A stretch of DNA of 64,000 nt from assembly GCF_003443675.1 (NCBI RefSeq), contig NZ_CP031963.1:1011001-1075000 (forward strand). The letters run 5' to 3'. The notes under the pieces are model-generated. The model was given only the letters and a program-made list of their open reading frames with translations, was not told the DNA's origin and did not search any database. The translations under genes and the position numbers were made by a program. The stretch is from Aquimarina sp. BL5 (lineage in GTDB: Bacteria > Bacteroidota > Bacteroidia > Flavobacteriales > Flavobacteriaceae). Shown piece after piece: positions 49,488 through 58,735 of the stretch; positions within the stretch are counted from its first letter, which is position 1, and each line of letters opens with the position of its first letter.

Positions 49488-49771
49488 TAGATAATATATT
49501 GATTTACTATTTATTAATAGAATTCTATCTTGACATATTGTATATATCACATTCAATTATTCGTTAGTAAAACGATAAAAAAATGAACAATAAGAATACG
49601 AAAAAACTTGGCTTAGAAAAAATAAAGATTGCTAGATTAGACAACCCTCAGCAGATTACAGGCGGATTTAATAACATAAATACCACAACTAGTCTACAAT
49701 GTCCAACGACAATACCTATTTCAATCACATGCGATCAATCTACAAAAACACTACCAGTAGGCTCTGATGGT
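49446..49771 (+). repeat. 33-bp direct repeat encoding the peptide tail
   Basis: Copies at 49446-49478 and 49739-49771 are identical over 33 bp, spanning the codons for STKTLPVGSDG in peptides 3 and 4, whereas the middle parts of the two genes differ. Duplication or gene conversion is likely. Confidence 0.85.
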
Positions 49772-49780
49772 TTGCCATAA
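49583..49780 (+). CDS. Leader-tail peptide 4 (GG at 27-28, two cysteines)
   Basis: A 65-residue paralog closest to peptide 3. The leader KLGLEKIKIARLDNPQQITGG ends at 27-28; Cys40 and Cys50; tail STKTLPVGSDGLP from 53. The DNA for the tail is identical to that of peptide 3 over 33 bp, which suggests recent duplication. It converges on the response-regulator gene. Confidence 0.72.
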   Translation: MNNKNTKKLGLEKIKIARLDNPQQITGGFNNINTTTSLQCPTTIPISITCDQSTKTLPVGSDGLP

Positions 49781-49892
49781 TAGATATTCATTTGTTATTT
49801 ATTAGAAGTAATAAATGACTTTATGATATATGGTTATTGATGTATTTTTATACAATAAGTTATGTAATTACTTTTATTGAGTAGTTTGCTTA

Positions 49893-50606
49893 TTATATCA
49901 CCTTAAGGCGTTTATATACTAAATCTTTAAAAGTTCTACCAATAGGAATATGATGTCCTTGTATTTCTATAGTTTGATCATATTCGTGTAATGAATCTAT
50001 TTTGTTCCAATTAATAATATAAGATCGGTGAGTCTGTACGAATTCTAAACTATGAAGTTTTTTGCAAAGTTTTAAAATAGAATACCGCACAGAAAGTTTC
50101 TTATTATCTGCAGTAACTATTGAGCAATAATTTTTAGAGTCCGTATGTGCAAAAAGAATGGTGTCTAGATTTACTTTCACTAACTTATTACCACTTTTTA
50201 CAAATATATTTCCAGGTTGGTCAGTACTATCCTTTTCAGAAGTTATGTCCTGTTTCTTAGCAAGAATCAATGCTGCTTGTAAATCATCTTTATCGATCGG
50301 TTTTGTTAGATAAGCAGCCGGATTAATATCAGCAGCTTTATTAATGATATCCTTATTATTATCTGAAGTAGCAAAAAACACAGGGATTTCATATAACTCC
50401 TTAATTTTATGACCCAGCATGATACCTGATTCCTTGCCGTTAAGATGAATATCTAATATAACAGCATCCGGTCTTAGCGTTCCTATTTGTTCTTGTGCCT
50501 CAAAAGGATCATCGGAATTACCTACGCACGAGTATCCTAATTCTTCTATGGTGATTTTAATATCCTCTAGATGAAACATGTCATCTTCTACTACATAAAT
50601 ATTCAT
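49893..50606 (-). CDS. LytTR-family response regulator
   Basis: A 237-residue regulator with an N-terminal receiver domain (acidic pocket Glu7-Asp8-Asp9, phospho-acceptor Asp52 in VILDIHLNG, Thr80, Lys102 in TKP) and a C-terminal LytTR DNA-binding domain (about 130-237). It ends a four-gene operon behind three histidine kinases, 16 bp after the last of them, and converges on peptide 4. The kinases probably phosphorylate Asp52. Its likely targets, by position and by analogy with ComE/BlpR, are the peptide genes; this is untested. Confidence 0.92.
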   Translation of the reverse strand: MNIYVVEDDMFHLEDIKITIEELGYSCVGNSDDPFEAQEQIGTLRPDAVILDIHLNGKESGIMLGHKIKELYEIPVFFATSDNNKDIINKAADINPAAYLTKPIDKDDLQAALILAKKQDITSEKDSTDQPGNIFVKSGNKLVKVNLDTILFAHTDSKNYCSIVTADNKKLSVRYSILKLCKKLHSLEFVQTHRSYIINWNKIDSLHEYDQTIEIQGHHIPIGRTFKDLVYKRLKVI

Positions 50607-50622
50607 GATCTGTATGCTTTAT

Positions 50623-52848
50623 TTACGCTGATAAAGGTTTAGAAATTGCCCCATCTTCTTTGGTCAGCGATATGGTTATGGGCATACTTAAGTCAAAACG
50701 TGTGCCAATTCTCTTTTCTGAGGAAACTTGAATAGTTCCTTTATACATTTTTACGAATCGATATACGAGGTTAAGCCCTAGCCCTGTTCCTTTTTCTCCT
50801 TGTGTACCAACGGTTGATTTTTTTTCTTCCAGAGTAAAAAGATTTTCTAGTTGGTCCTTAGACATTCCAACTCCAGTATCTATTACTGAACATAAAAACA
50901 TATCATTTTTACTTGTAAATTTTATCCTAATACTCCCTTCTTCTGTATATTTTAATGCATTTCCTATCAAGTTTCTAAAAATAACATGAAAAGCTCCTCT
51001 ATCAAATTTAATATTAAAATCGTTTTGATATTCTAATTCAATTTTCGTTTTCTTGTAAGTAGCTTGTTGTTCATATCCTAATATGATCTTACTTAACTCT
51101 TCTTTTATAGATAGATTTTCAAGATTCATTTTATATCCATTCATTTGCTCTAAAGACCAATTTAGTAAATTATCTAACATATTAGAAAGGCTTTCAGAGT
51201 TTTGCTCCAATGCCTGAGAAAGTTCTATTGTTTTTTCATGATTACCTTTATCTATATGATGTTTTAAAATTTTACCCGATCGCTGAAAAGGAATGATCAT
51301 TCCTCTTAAATCATGAGCAATAATCGAAAAAAGACGATTTTTTACCTGATTTGTAGAAGTTAATTCTTTTTGTTGTTTCCTTAATTTCCTGAAGGCCCAC
51401 GCTCCAATTCCTAATAAAAGTAATAAAAAACTGGCTGCTAATAAATATAAATTCTGCTGCGCTTTAGCTTTTTGAACCACTAACTGTTGTTCTTCTTTTT
51501 CTTTTGTTAACTTAACAATATCTAATTCTTTGCTTTTGGTATCATACTTCTTTTCTAGATCAGCTACCTGAGTTTTTACTTTAGTATCAGATATAGAATC
51601 CTTGATTTTAAAATATTTTTTTAAGTATTTCATAGCAGAATCCGGTTTTCCTGCTTTTTCATAATACTCACTATACCTTTTAAAATACTCTTGTGTATAT
51701 CTTAGACTTCCTATTCTTTCTGTTACTTCTTTATATGGAGTAAAATATTTTTTCGCTTTTTTATATTCTCCTTTGTAGAGATAGGATTCTATGATTCCTC
51801 TTATTGAAGGATATAGGGTAAGATCATTATTTCCTAATTTTGCTTGGTCATAAGCTTTTAAAAAATAGTTTTCCGCTTGATCATACTCTTTATAACTTTT
51901 CAAATAAAGCCATCCTTTTTCTATATAAGCCTGCGCCAATTGGGATTTATTATCAAGTTGTATGGCTAACACCTGAGCAGAATCTATAAACTTAAGAGAA
52001 TTTTTAATATCCTTTAGTTTCCTTTGTGCGTGTGCTATTTGAGAATAGCTTAATAATCGTGTATAGTCGTTACTTTCTTTCCTAGCTCTTGCTACTGCCT
52101 TTTTCAAATATTTAATTCCTATTTGTGGTTGATCCCAACGAATATAGGCTACTCCCAATACAAAGTATGTCGCAGCTAATTGACTTGGATTTTTTTGTTT
52201 CTCTTTTAGTTCGAGGGCTAATAATAAATTTTCTGAAGATTCTTTATGCCTAGAAAGCCTAAGTAAATAAACTCCTTTATTATGATAATTACTAGGAAGA
52301 CTTACCGTGTCATTAATTCTTTTAGAAAATATTACGGTAGAATCGATATATTTTAGCGCTTTCTCATGTTCTGCTTTGTTAGTTGCAATAGTAGCATAGG
52401 TATGATAATATGTGTTCCATCCACTATTGTCAGGGTAATTTGCAAATAATCTTCTTGCTTTTATAAGCAGGTTTTCGGCTTCATCATTTTCTTTTATTTC
52501 CGACAACCTCTTAGCTTTTTTTGAATACGCATTGGCCAATAATTCTTCTGATTCTACTTTATCATTTTTTACACTTTTAGCTAGGTTAATAGCTTTATCA
52601 TAATAATAAAGAGCGGAGTCATTTTTTTGTTCAAGGCCATATATATAGCCAATTTCTATAAAAATATTTACCTTACAACCCCAATCAGCTTCATTAAATG
52701 CTTCTTTTAAGAATGTAATTTTATGATCCCAATTTAAAATAGTATTCAATTCTTTATCTAATACTTCACAATATTCGCTATTATTTTGCGCAAGTATATT
52801 CGTATTAACAAATAATAATACAAAAAGGAATGTTTTTATCTTCTCCAT
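50623..52848 (-). CDS. TPR sensor histidine kinase 1
   Basis: A 741-residue kinase: signal peptide (ends near NILAQN, residue 20), TPR repeats (about 40-400), coiled coil, one membrane helix at about 468-487, HisKA with the phospho-acceptor His512 (IIAHDLRG) and a HATPase_c domain (RNLIGNALKY, DTGVGMS, GTGLGL). The TPR half is predicted outside the inner membrane. It is the third kinase of the operon, 17 bp after kinase 2 and 16 bp before the response regulator. The ligand is unknown. Confidence 0.92.
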   Translation of the reverse strand: MEKIKTFLFVLLFVNTNILAQNNSEYCEVLDKELNTILNWDHKITFLKEAFNEADWGCKVNIFIEIGYIYGLEQKNDSALYYYDKAINLAKSVKNDKVESEELLANAYSKKAKRLSEIKENDEAENLLIKARRLFANYPDNSGWNTYYHTYATIATNKAEHEKALKYIDSTVIFSKRINDTVSLPSNYHNKGVYLLRLSRHKESSENLLLALELKEKQKNPSQLAATYFVLGVAYIRWDQPQIGIKYLKKAVARARKESNDYTRLLSYSQIAHAQRKLKDIKNSLKFIDSAQVLAIQLDNKSQLAQAYIEKGWLYLKSYKEYDQAENYFLKAYDQAKLGNNDLTLYPSIRGIIESYLYKGEYKKAKKYFTPYKEVTERIGSLRYTQEYFKRYSEYYEKAGKPDSAMKYLKKYFKIKDSISDTKVKTQVADLEKKYDTKSKELDIVKLTKEKEEQQLVVQKAKAQQNLYLLAASFLLLLLGIGAWAFRKLRKQQKELTSTNQVKNRLFSIIAHDLRGMIIPFQRSGKILKHHIDKGNHEKTIELSQALEQNSESLSNMLDNLLNWSLEQMNGYKMNLENLSIKEELSKIILGYEQQATYKKTKIELEYQNDFNIKFDRGAFHVIFRNLIGNALKYTEEGSIRIKFTSKNDMFLCSVIDTGVGMSKDQLENLFTLEEKKSTVGTQGEKGTGLGLNLVYRFVKMYKGTIQVSSEKRIGTRFDLSMPITISLTKEDGAISKPLSA

Positions 52849-52865
52849 TATTTATTAGATTTGAA

Positions 52866-55076
52866 TTAAGCTGATAATGATTCTTGGTTTTTCAACATAG
52901 GATGATAAATATTTTTTATAATTGGTATCTGTATGTCAAAGCGAGTACCAATTCTCTTTTCTGAAGAAACTTCTATAATACCTTTATTCATTTTTACAAA
53001 CCTATAAACCAAATTGAGTCCTAGCCCTGTCCCTTTTTCACCTTTTGTTCCTATTGTAGATTTTTTATCTTCTAATGTAAAGAGATGATTTAATTGTTCT
53101 TGAGACATTCCCACGCCGGTATCTATTACCGAACATAATAATAAATTGTCTTCACTTGTAAATTCTATTCGAATATTTCCACCTTCTGTATATTTTAATG
53201 CATTACCTAGCAAGTTCCTAAAAATAACATGAAAAGCACCTTTATCAAAATTAACCCACAAATCTTCTTTATATTTTAAATCAATTTTGGTTTTCTTAAA
53301 TGTAGCTTGTTGCTCATATCCTGATATAATTTCGTTTAACTGTTCACTTACTGATATTTTTTCAGGATTCATTTTATAACCATTCATTTGTTCTAGTGAC
53401 CAATTCAATAAATTATCCAACATATTAGACAGACTTTCGGAATTTTGTTCTAAAGCTTGAGACAATTCTATTGTTTTTTCATGATTTCCTTTATTTATAT
53501 GATATTTCAATATTTTACCTGATCGCTGAAATGGAAGGATCATGCCTCTTAAATCATGAGCAATAATCGAAAAAAGACGATTTTTAACTTGATTTGTAGA
53601 AACTAGTTCCTTTTGCTGTTTTCTTAACTTTCTGAAAGCCCAAGCACCAGCTGCTAATAATAGTAATAATAAACAAGCTACTAATAAATATAGATGCTGT
53701 TGAGCTCTAGCCTGTTTCGTTATTTGTTGCTGCTCTTCTTTTTCTTGGTTAAGAGTAACGATAGCTAATTCTTTCTTTTTAGTTTCATATTTTTTTTCAA
53801 GATTTGCGACTTGAGTTTGTACTTCTTGGCTCGATATAGAATCTTTTATAGCGTGATATTTCTTAAAGTGTTCCAAAGCCGAAGTGAATTGTTTTGTTTT
53901 TTCATGATATTCACTATATATTTTATGAAATTCTTTTTTAGAATCTAATTCTCTATTTTTATTTACAGTTTCTTCAAAAGGTTTTAGATATTCTTTAACT
54001 TTATTGTATTCTCCTTTTTTAAGATAAATCTTGATTATACCAAAAAGACTAGGTAGTGTTTTTCCGATATTTAGTTCTTTAGACATTTTATAAGCTTCAA
54101 TAAAACAAGTTTCGGCTTTATCATAGTCTAATGAAGAGTCATAATAAATCATGCCCTCCTTCTGCAGACCTTCAATTATTAAATCATTGTATTTCATTTT
54201 TTGAGATATCTCGGATGCTGAGTCTACATTATCAATAGCCTTGTCATATTCTTTTAAGTCCCTATATCTTCCTGCCAAAGCCAAGTGAAATGAAGCAATC
54301 TCATAATCATGACCAATTTTTTTTGCCCTTAAAATACCTTCATTGAAGTATTTTATAGCAGTTTCAGATTTATCCAATTTCACATAACAAAAACCAAGAT
54401 TATAATATGTACCTATTAAACGTAATAGATCAGATGGTTTTTCATCCGTTCCTATAGTTTGAAGAAAAATCTCTGCTGCCTTCGTATAGTTATTTAAATG
54501 AAGGTAATATGTTCCTTTATTCTGATATGCATCTAATAAATTGACAGTATCTTTAGTGCGTTTCAAAACAACAATACTTGAATCTATGTAATTGATAGCT
54601 TTATCGAACTCACGATCTTCTCTTGCAGATATCGATTTTAATGTATAATAAAAATGCCAACTATTATTATCAGGGTCTTTTGATAGTATTGATCTGGCTT
54701 TTTGCAATATTGGTATTATTTCATCTTTTCTATAATTACTTAACAACACATATGCTTTATATAAATATGTAGACAATAATAATTCTTCTGAATCTGTGTT
54801 TTTGGCTAATATTGCAACCTTATCATAATAGTATAAACTAGAATCTATATTTTTTTTCATCCCATATATATTAGCTTGAGACATATAAATATCCGTCAAA
54901 CAAGTTTCATCTGCCTTAGTCATCATGATCTTATTATATTCTAAATAAAAATCTATATCCGAAATTGTATCTCTTTCTACTCTCCATTGTTCACAATATT
55001 CTTTTTCAGTTTGTGAATACATTGTCAGTGTAACCATAAAAACAAAAAGTAATGGTAATAATCTGTATCGGGTCAT
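52866..55076 (-). CDS. TPR sensor histidine kinase 2
   Basis: A 736-residue paralog with the same layout: signal peptide (ends near MYSQTEK), TPR half, membrane helix around 463-482, HisKA with His507 and HATPase_c. Its kinase half is nearly identical to that of its two neighbours, whereas the TPR half is clearly divergent. This suggests tandem duplication followed by diversification of the sensor. It ends in ESLSA, a tail shared by the set. Confidence 0.92.
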   Translation of the reverse strand: MTRYRLLPLLFVFMVTLTMYSQTEKEYCEQWRVERDTISDIDFYLEYNKIMMTKADETCLTDIYMSQANIYGMKKNIDSSLYYYDKVAILAKNTDSEELLLSTYLYKAYVLLSNYRKDEIIPILQKARSILSKDPDNNSWHFYYTLKSISAREDREFDKAINYIDSSIVVLKRTKDTVNLLDAYQNKGTYYLHLNNYTKAAEIFLQTIGTDEKPSDLLRLIGTYYNLGFCYVKLDKSETAIKYFNEGILRAKKIGHDYEIASFHLALAGRYRDLKEYDKAIDNVDSASEISQKMKYNDLIIEGLQKEGMIYYDSSLDYDKAETCFIEAYKMSKELNIGKTLPSLFGIIKIYLKKGEYNKVKEYLKPFEETVNKNRELDSKKEFHKIYSEYHEKTKQFTSALEHFKKYHAIKDSISSQEVQTQVANLEKKYETKKKELAIVTLNQEKEEQQQITKQARAQQHLYLLVACLLLLLLAAGAWAFRKLRKQQKELVSTNQVKNRLFSIIAHDLRGMILPFQRSGKILKYHINKGNHEKTIELSQALEQNSESLSNMLDNLLNWSLEQMNGYKMNPEKISVSEQLNEIISGYEQQATFKKTKIDLKYKEDLWVNFDKGAFHVIFRNLLGNALKYTEGGNIRIEFTSEDNLLLCSVIDTGVGMSQEQLNHLFTLEDKKSTIGTKGEKGTGLGLNLVYRFVKMNKGIIEVSSEKRIGTRFDIQIPIIKNIYHPMLKNQESLSA

Positions 55077-55109
55077 AGTAGTAGCTTTTACATTTGATTA
55101 TCTCTTCTT

Positions 55110-57320
55110 TTATGCAGAAAGAGACTTTCTTTCTTTCTTTTCATTAAATTGATAATTCATCATTGGAAACTTAAGATCAAATCGGGTACCTATTCTTTTT
55201 TCTGAAGAGACTTGAATCGTTCCTTTATGCATTTTTATGAATCGATATACAAGATTTAATCCTAATCCTGTACCCTTTTCTCCTTGCGTACCAATAGTTG
55301 ATTTTTTTTCTTCCAGAGAAAAAAGATGCTCTAGTTGATCCTGAGACATTCCCACCCCTGTATCCGTTATAGAGCATAAAAACATATCGTCTTCACTTGT
55401 AAATTCTATTCGAATATTTCCACCTTCTGTATATTTTAGAGCATTACCTATCAGATTTCTGAAAATTACATGAAAAGCTCCTTTATCCAGATTAACCCAT
55501 AAATCCTCTTCATACTTTAAATCAATCTTAGTTTTCTTATACGCAGCTTGTTGTTCATATCCTAATACAATGTCATTCAACTCTTCACTTATTGACATCG
55601 TTTGGAGGTTCATCTTATAACCATTCATTTGTCCTAACGACCAATTCAATAAATTATCCAACATATTAGAAAGGCTTTCTGAGTTTTGTTCTAATGCTTG
55701 AGATAGTTCTATTGTTTTTTCATGATTTCCTTTATTTATATGATATTTCAATATTTTACCTGATCGCTGAAATGGAATGATCATGCCTCTTAAATCATGA
55801 GCAATAATCGAAAAAAGACGATTTTTAACTTGATTTATAGAAACTAGTTCCTTCTGCTGTTTTCTTAACTTTCTGAAAGCCCAAGCACCAGCTGCTAATA
55901 AGAATAATAAAAACCCTGCTGCTAATAAATATAAATTCTGTTGAGCTCTAGCCTGTTTCGTTATTTGTTGTTGCTCTTCCTTTTCCTTATTAAGAGTAAC
56001 TATATCTAACTCTTTCTTTTTGGTATCATATTTTGTTTCTAGATCAGCCAATTTGGAATATACCTTTTCTTTAGAAATAGAATCTTGAATTTTATGATAT
56101 TTTTTCAAATAATACACCTCCTTTTTAGGTTGATTAATCACTTCATAATATTCACTGTATGATTTATAAAAATCCATAAGGTCCTTAGGACGATTGGATT
56201 CTTTAATACTCTCCTCCCATAAGTTTAAATATTCTTTAACCTTCGTATAATTTTGCTTTTTGTGATACACTTTTACAATACCTTGTATACTTGGTATACT
56301 ATGAAACTTGGTTTTAGGATCTTTCGAGGCTTCAAAAGCCTTTAAAAAAAATTCTTCTGCTTTATCATAGTCCTGATAATTATATAAATACGTTTCTCCT
56401 TTTTCACGAAAAGATCTAGAAATCCTACTCTTTGAGCCATGCTTTTGAGCCAATTTTAATGCGGAGTCTGCGGCAGAAATTGCATCTTCAGAATGCCCTA
56501 AATATCTATTGGATTCTGACAAACAGACGTAGCTTCTCAACAGTCTTAAATCATATCCATTTTCTTTTGCTATAATAATTGCTTTCTCCAGATAACTTTT
56601 TGCTGTCTCATACTGTCCCCATAAATTATAGCATTGCCCCATAGAAATATAATTATCGGCTATCCCTCCTTTATCATCAATTCTTTTAAGAATATTCAGC
56701 GCTTTTGATAAACTTTCTATTGCTATTTCATATTCTCCCAAATTACTACATAAAAAGCCTAGTTTATCATATGAATCATAAAGCTCCAAAGTATCATTAC
56801 TTCTGATCCTCGCAATGATAGTAGAATCCATATATGAAACAGCTTGACGCAAATCCCCATCAATATATCCTAATTGAGCTAGTTGTTGATAGTATAATGA
56901 CCAACTCGAACTTTCTGGATACTTAATTAATAAGTTTCTAGCTTTTTCTAAAAGGTTTCTGGTTTTTTCAAATTCATTTTTTGCTATATGTATATTTGAT
57001 TTTCTGGAATACACAAAAGCTAGTTTTTCTTCTTCTCCTGTATTTTTACTTAAAGAAATAGCTTTATCCAAATAATACATAGCTGAGTCCATTTGTAGCT
57101 TTCTTCCGTAAACATTTCCTAAAAATGAATATATATCAATTCTGTCTTCAGGTTTTACTTTTGAAATAAAAGCAATACTAAACTTTACTTGAATGTCTAA
57201 GTTTTGAATTGTATCAATCTTTGCACTCCATTCTTCAAAGTACTTTTGTTCATTCTGAGAATGAAGACTGAAGACTATGAAAAAGATAAAAATTATACAT
57301 AATGATTTGTGTGTAGTCAT
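55110..57320 (-). CDS. TPR sensor histidine kinase 3
   Basis: A 736-residue paralog, first in the operon: signal peptide (ends near SLHSQNE), TPR half (about 40-400), membrane helix near 464-483, HisKA with His508, HATPase_c, tail KSLSA. It begins only 26 bp after the end of the decayed rrf2 gene, so its promoter must lie in or upstream of that remnant. In the HisKA domain it has LGQMNGY where the other two have LEQMNGY. Confidence 0.92.
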   Translation of the reverse strand: MTTHKSLCIIFIFFIVFSLHSQNEQKYFEEWSAKIDTIQNLDIQVKFSIAFISKVKPEDRIDIYSFLGNVYGRKLQMDSAMYYLDKAISLSKNTGEEEKLAFVYSRKSNIHIAKNEFEKTRNLLEKARNLLIKYPESSSWSLYYQQLAQLGYIDGDLRQAVSYMDSTIIARIRSNDTLELYDSYDKLGFLCSNLGEYEIAIESLSKALNILKRIDDKGGIADNYISMGQCYNLWGQYETAKSYLEKAIIIAKENGYDLRLLRSYVCLSESNRYLGHSEDAISAADSALKLAQKHGSKSRISRSFREKGETYLYNYQDYDKAEEFFLKAFEASKDPKTKFHSIPSIQGIVKVYHKKQNYTKVKEYLNLWEESIKESNRPKDLMDFYKSYSEYYEVINQPKKEVYYLKKYHKIQDSISKEKVYSKLADLETKYDTKKKELDIVTLNKEKEEQQQITKQARAQQNLYLLAAGFLLFLLAAGAWAFRKLRKQQKELVSINQVKNRLFSIIAHDLRGMIIPFQRSGKILKYHINKGNHEKTIELSQALEQNSESLSNMLDNLLNWSLGQMNGYKMNLQTMSISEELNDIVLGYEQQAAYKKTKIDLKYEEDLWVNLDKGAFHVIFRNLIGNALKYTEGGNIRIEFTSEDDMFLCSITDTGVGMSQDQLEHLFSLEEKKSTIGTQGEKGTGLGLNLVYRFIKMHKGTIQVSSEKRIGTRFDLKFPMMNYQFNEKKERKSLSA

Positions 57321-57346
57321 AGTTGGTTATTTAATATTTACATATG

Positions 57347-57783
57347 CTATAATCGATTCAGATAAGTTACTCCTAACGCTAAACCATTAGCCAATTCATA
57401 TAGACTTGTATTTGTAAGCATCTTTTCTAATTCCTTTCTAACTAGTTAAATTTTATCATATATTGGACAATACTTACGAGCATTGCATTTTTTCAACCCC
57501 CAATCCACAACTAGTATATATCGAATCACCATCAATTGCATATACAATGTCTTCTAGTATTATCTGATCTATTCCTTTTTCTTCAACCAGAAACCCTCCT
57601 CTAGGTCCTCTTAGAACTCAAAATCTTATTTTTTACTAATGTTTGAAGTATTTTTACGGTAAAAGCCTCTGAAGAATCAATCTCATTAGCTATGGCTTTT
57701 AGATTGGTGAGTTTTTTTTGTAATGATTGCTGTGCTATATAAATAGAAGCTTTAATACCATATTCACAAGCCCTAGAAAACAT
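57347..57783 (-). pseudogene. rrf2-family regulator, decayed
   Basis: The first 58 codons encode a clean Rrf2 N-terminus (MFSRACEYGIKASIYIAQQS..., winged helix with AIANEIDSSEAFTVKILQTL). After ...SSKR the frame loses one base and stops. Downstream the family resumes in another frame (GPRGGFLVEEKGIDQIILED, then YAIDGDSIYTSCGLGVEK), then an extra A in a run of six breaks it again before CNARKYCPIYDK. An in-frame TAA follows, then LVRKELEKMLTNTSLYELAN to the TAG at 57347. Two frameshifts and one nonsense codon in about 146 codons make this a pseudogene. The cysteines of an Fe-S Rrf2 are still readable. Confidence 0.88.
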
Positions 57784-57803
57784 ATCTTTTTATTAAATAT
57801 ACT

Positions 57804-57811
57804 CAAATATA
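57804..57811 (-). promoter_or_regulatory. -7 promoter box of the rrf2 remnant (TATATTTG)
   Basis: An exact TAnnTTTG match on the minus strand, 20 bp before the dead gene's ATG. It could still drive transcription through the remnant into the kinase operon. Confidence 0.55.
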
Positions 57812-57826
57812 AAGATAAATTTTAAT

Positions 57827-57844
57827 TAGGATAAGCTTGTCCTA
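57827..57844. promoter_or_regulatory. 18-bp near-palindrome, probable Rrf2 operator
   Basis: TAGGATAAGCTTGTCCTA is a palindrome with one mismatched pair, placed over the -33 region of the TATATTTG promoter. Rrf2 proteins usually bind such sites to control themselves. The site is well preserved although the adjacent regulator is dead. Confidence 0.5.
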
Positions 57845-57938
57845 GATAAAAGATACATACTACATTTAATACAATATAAAAGTAAGAGTATCTTACATAA
57901 AAAACAGTGCAAATATATTAGATAGAAAATATCTGATA

Positions 57939-58448
57939 TTAAATTCCTTCCCTTTTATTAACAGGAGTAGTAGGATTATAACCAAATCCGGGAATTTTTA
58001 ATTCTATCCCTAATTGATCAAGTACGTATCCTATTGTCGCATAATGATGTATAGCATGGCTATTAGCGTGTGCAAGAATGCTTTCTAGAGTATAATTTAC
58101 AGTTACTTTTCCCTGTCCCATGTTATCTGTCACATGAATTAAATAATCCGTATTTACGTCCACATAAGAAACTAAAGTCTTCTGAAGCATATAAATATGA
58201 TCCTTTGCTGCATCTATATTAGTAGATAAAATTTCATCTCTTTTACGTGCAGTAAGATCAATATCATTAGTGTCTAATCCATTAATAATACAATCAAAAA
58301 AATCTAATGTATGCCTAATATGAGAACCTATACTAGAATAATATGGACCAACAGAAGTATCACAGTAAGTTTCTGAATCTATTGCGTCTAATAAAGCAAT
58401 AGCGTTATTAAGGTTGTGGTTAATTGAAGATATAATGAGTTCTTTCAT
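57939..58448 (-). CDS. DinB-fold (DfsB-like) putative metal-dependent protein
   Basis: A 169-residue four-helix DinB/YfiT-type protein. Three histidines in the family places are visible: near the N-terminus (INHNLNNAI), the GSHIRHTLDFFD segment, and the HANSHAIHHYATIGY segment, which would bind a metal. The frame is open to 58562, but ATG at 58448 (MKELIISSINHNL) fits the family. The activity is unknown; relatives include thiol transferases. It is unrelated to the DNA polymerase called DinB at 59714. Confidence 0.8.
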   Translation of the reverse strand: MKELIISSINHNLNNAIALLDAIDSETYCDTSVGPYYSSIGSHIRHTLDFFDCIINGLDTNDIDLTARKRDEILSTNIDAAKDHIYMLQKTLVSYVDVNTDYLIHVTDNMGQGKVTVNYTLESILAHANSHAIHHYATIGYVLDQLGIELKIPGFGYNPTTPVNKREGI

Positions 58449-58671
58449 AAATAATATGGACGTAATATACATAATAAACTTACATAACAACTTTGACAAA
58501 ACGTTAAATTTATTGTTTACGTGTATAAGAATACAATACCATGGATCAAACCTCGTTATCAAAAAATCATTATGATGAATGTCCTAGAAAACAGTAGGAT
58601 ATCTATCACTTTATTTATGGGTTAGCCATAAAAATCAAGATAAAGTGCGCATTTCATCGATTAATGACATT

Positions 58672-58679
58672 TATTTTTG
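58672..58679 (+). promoter_or_regulatory. -7 promoter box (TATTTTTG)
   Basis: An exact TAnnTTTG match 57 bp before ATG 58736. It overlaps the longer open frame, so it supports the downstream start. Confidence 0.5.
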
Positions 58680-58735
58680 GAGGTTACTCAGAAAATATTG
58701 TATACTTGTACTGTTCATTAAAAAGCCCCATAAAA

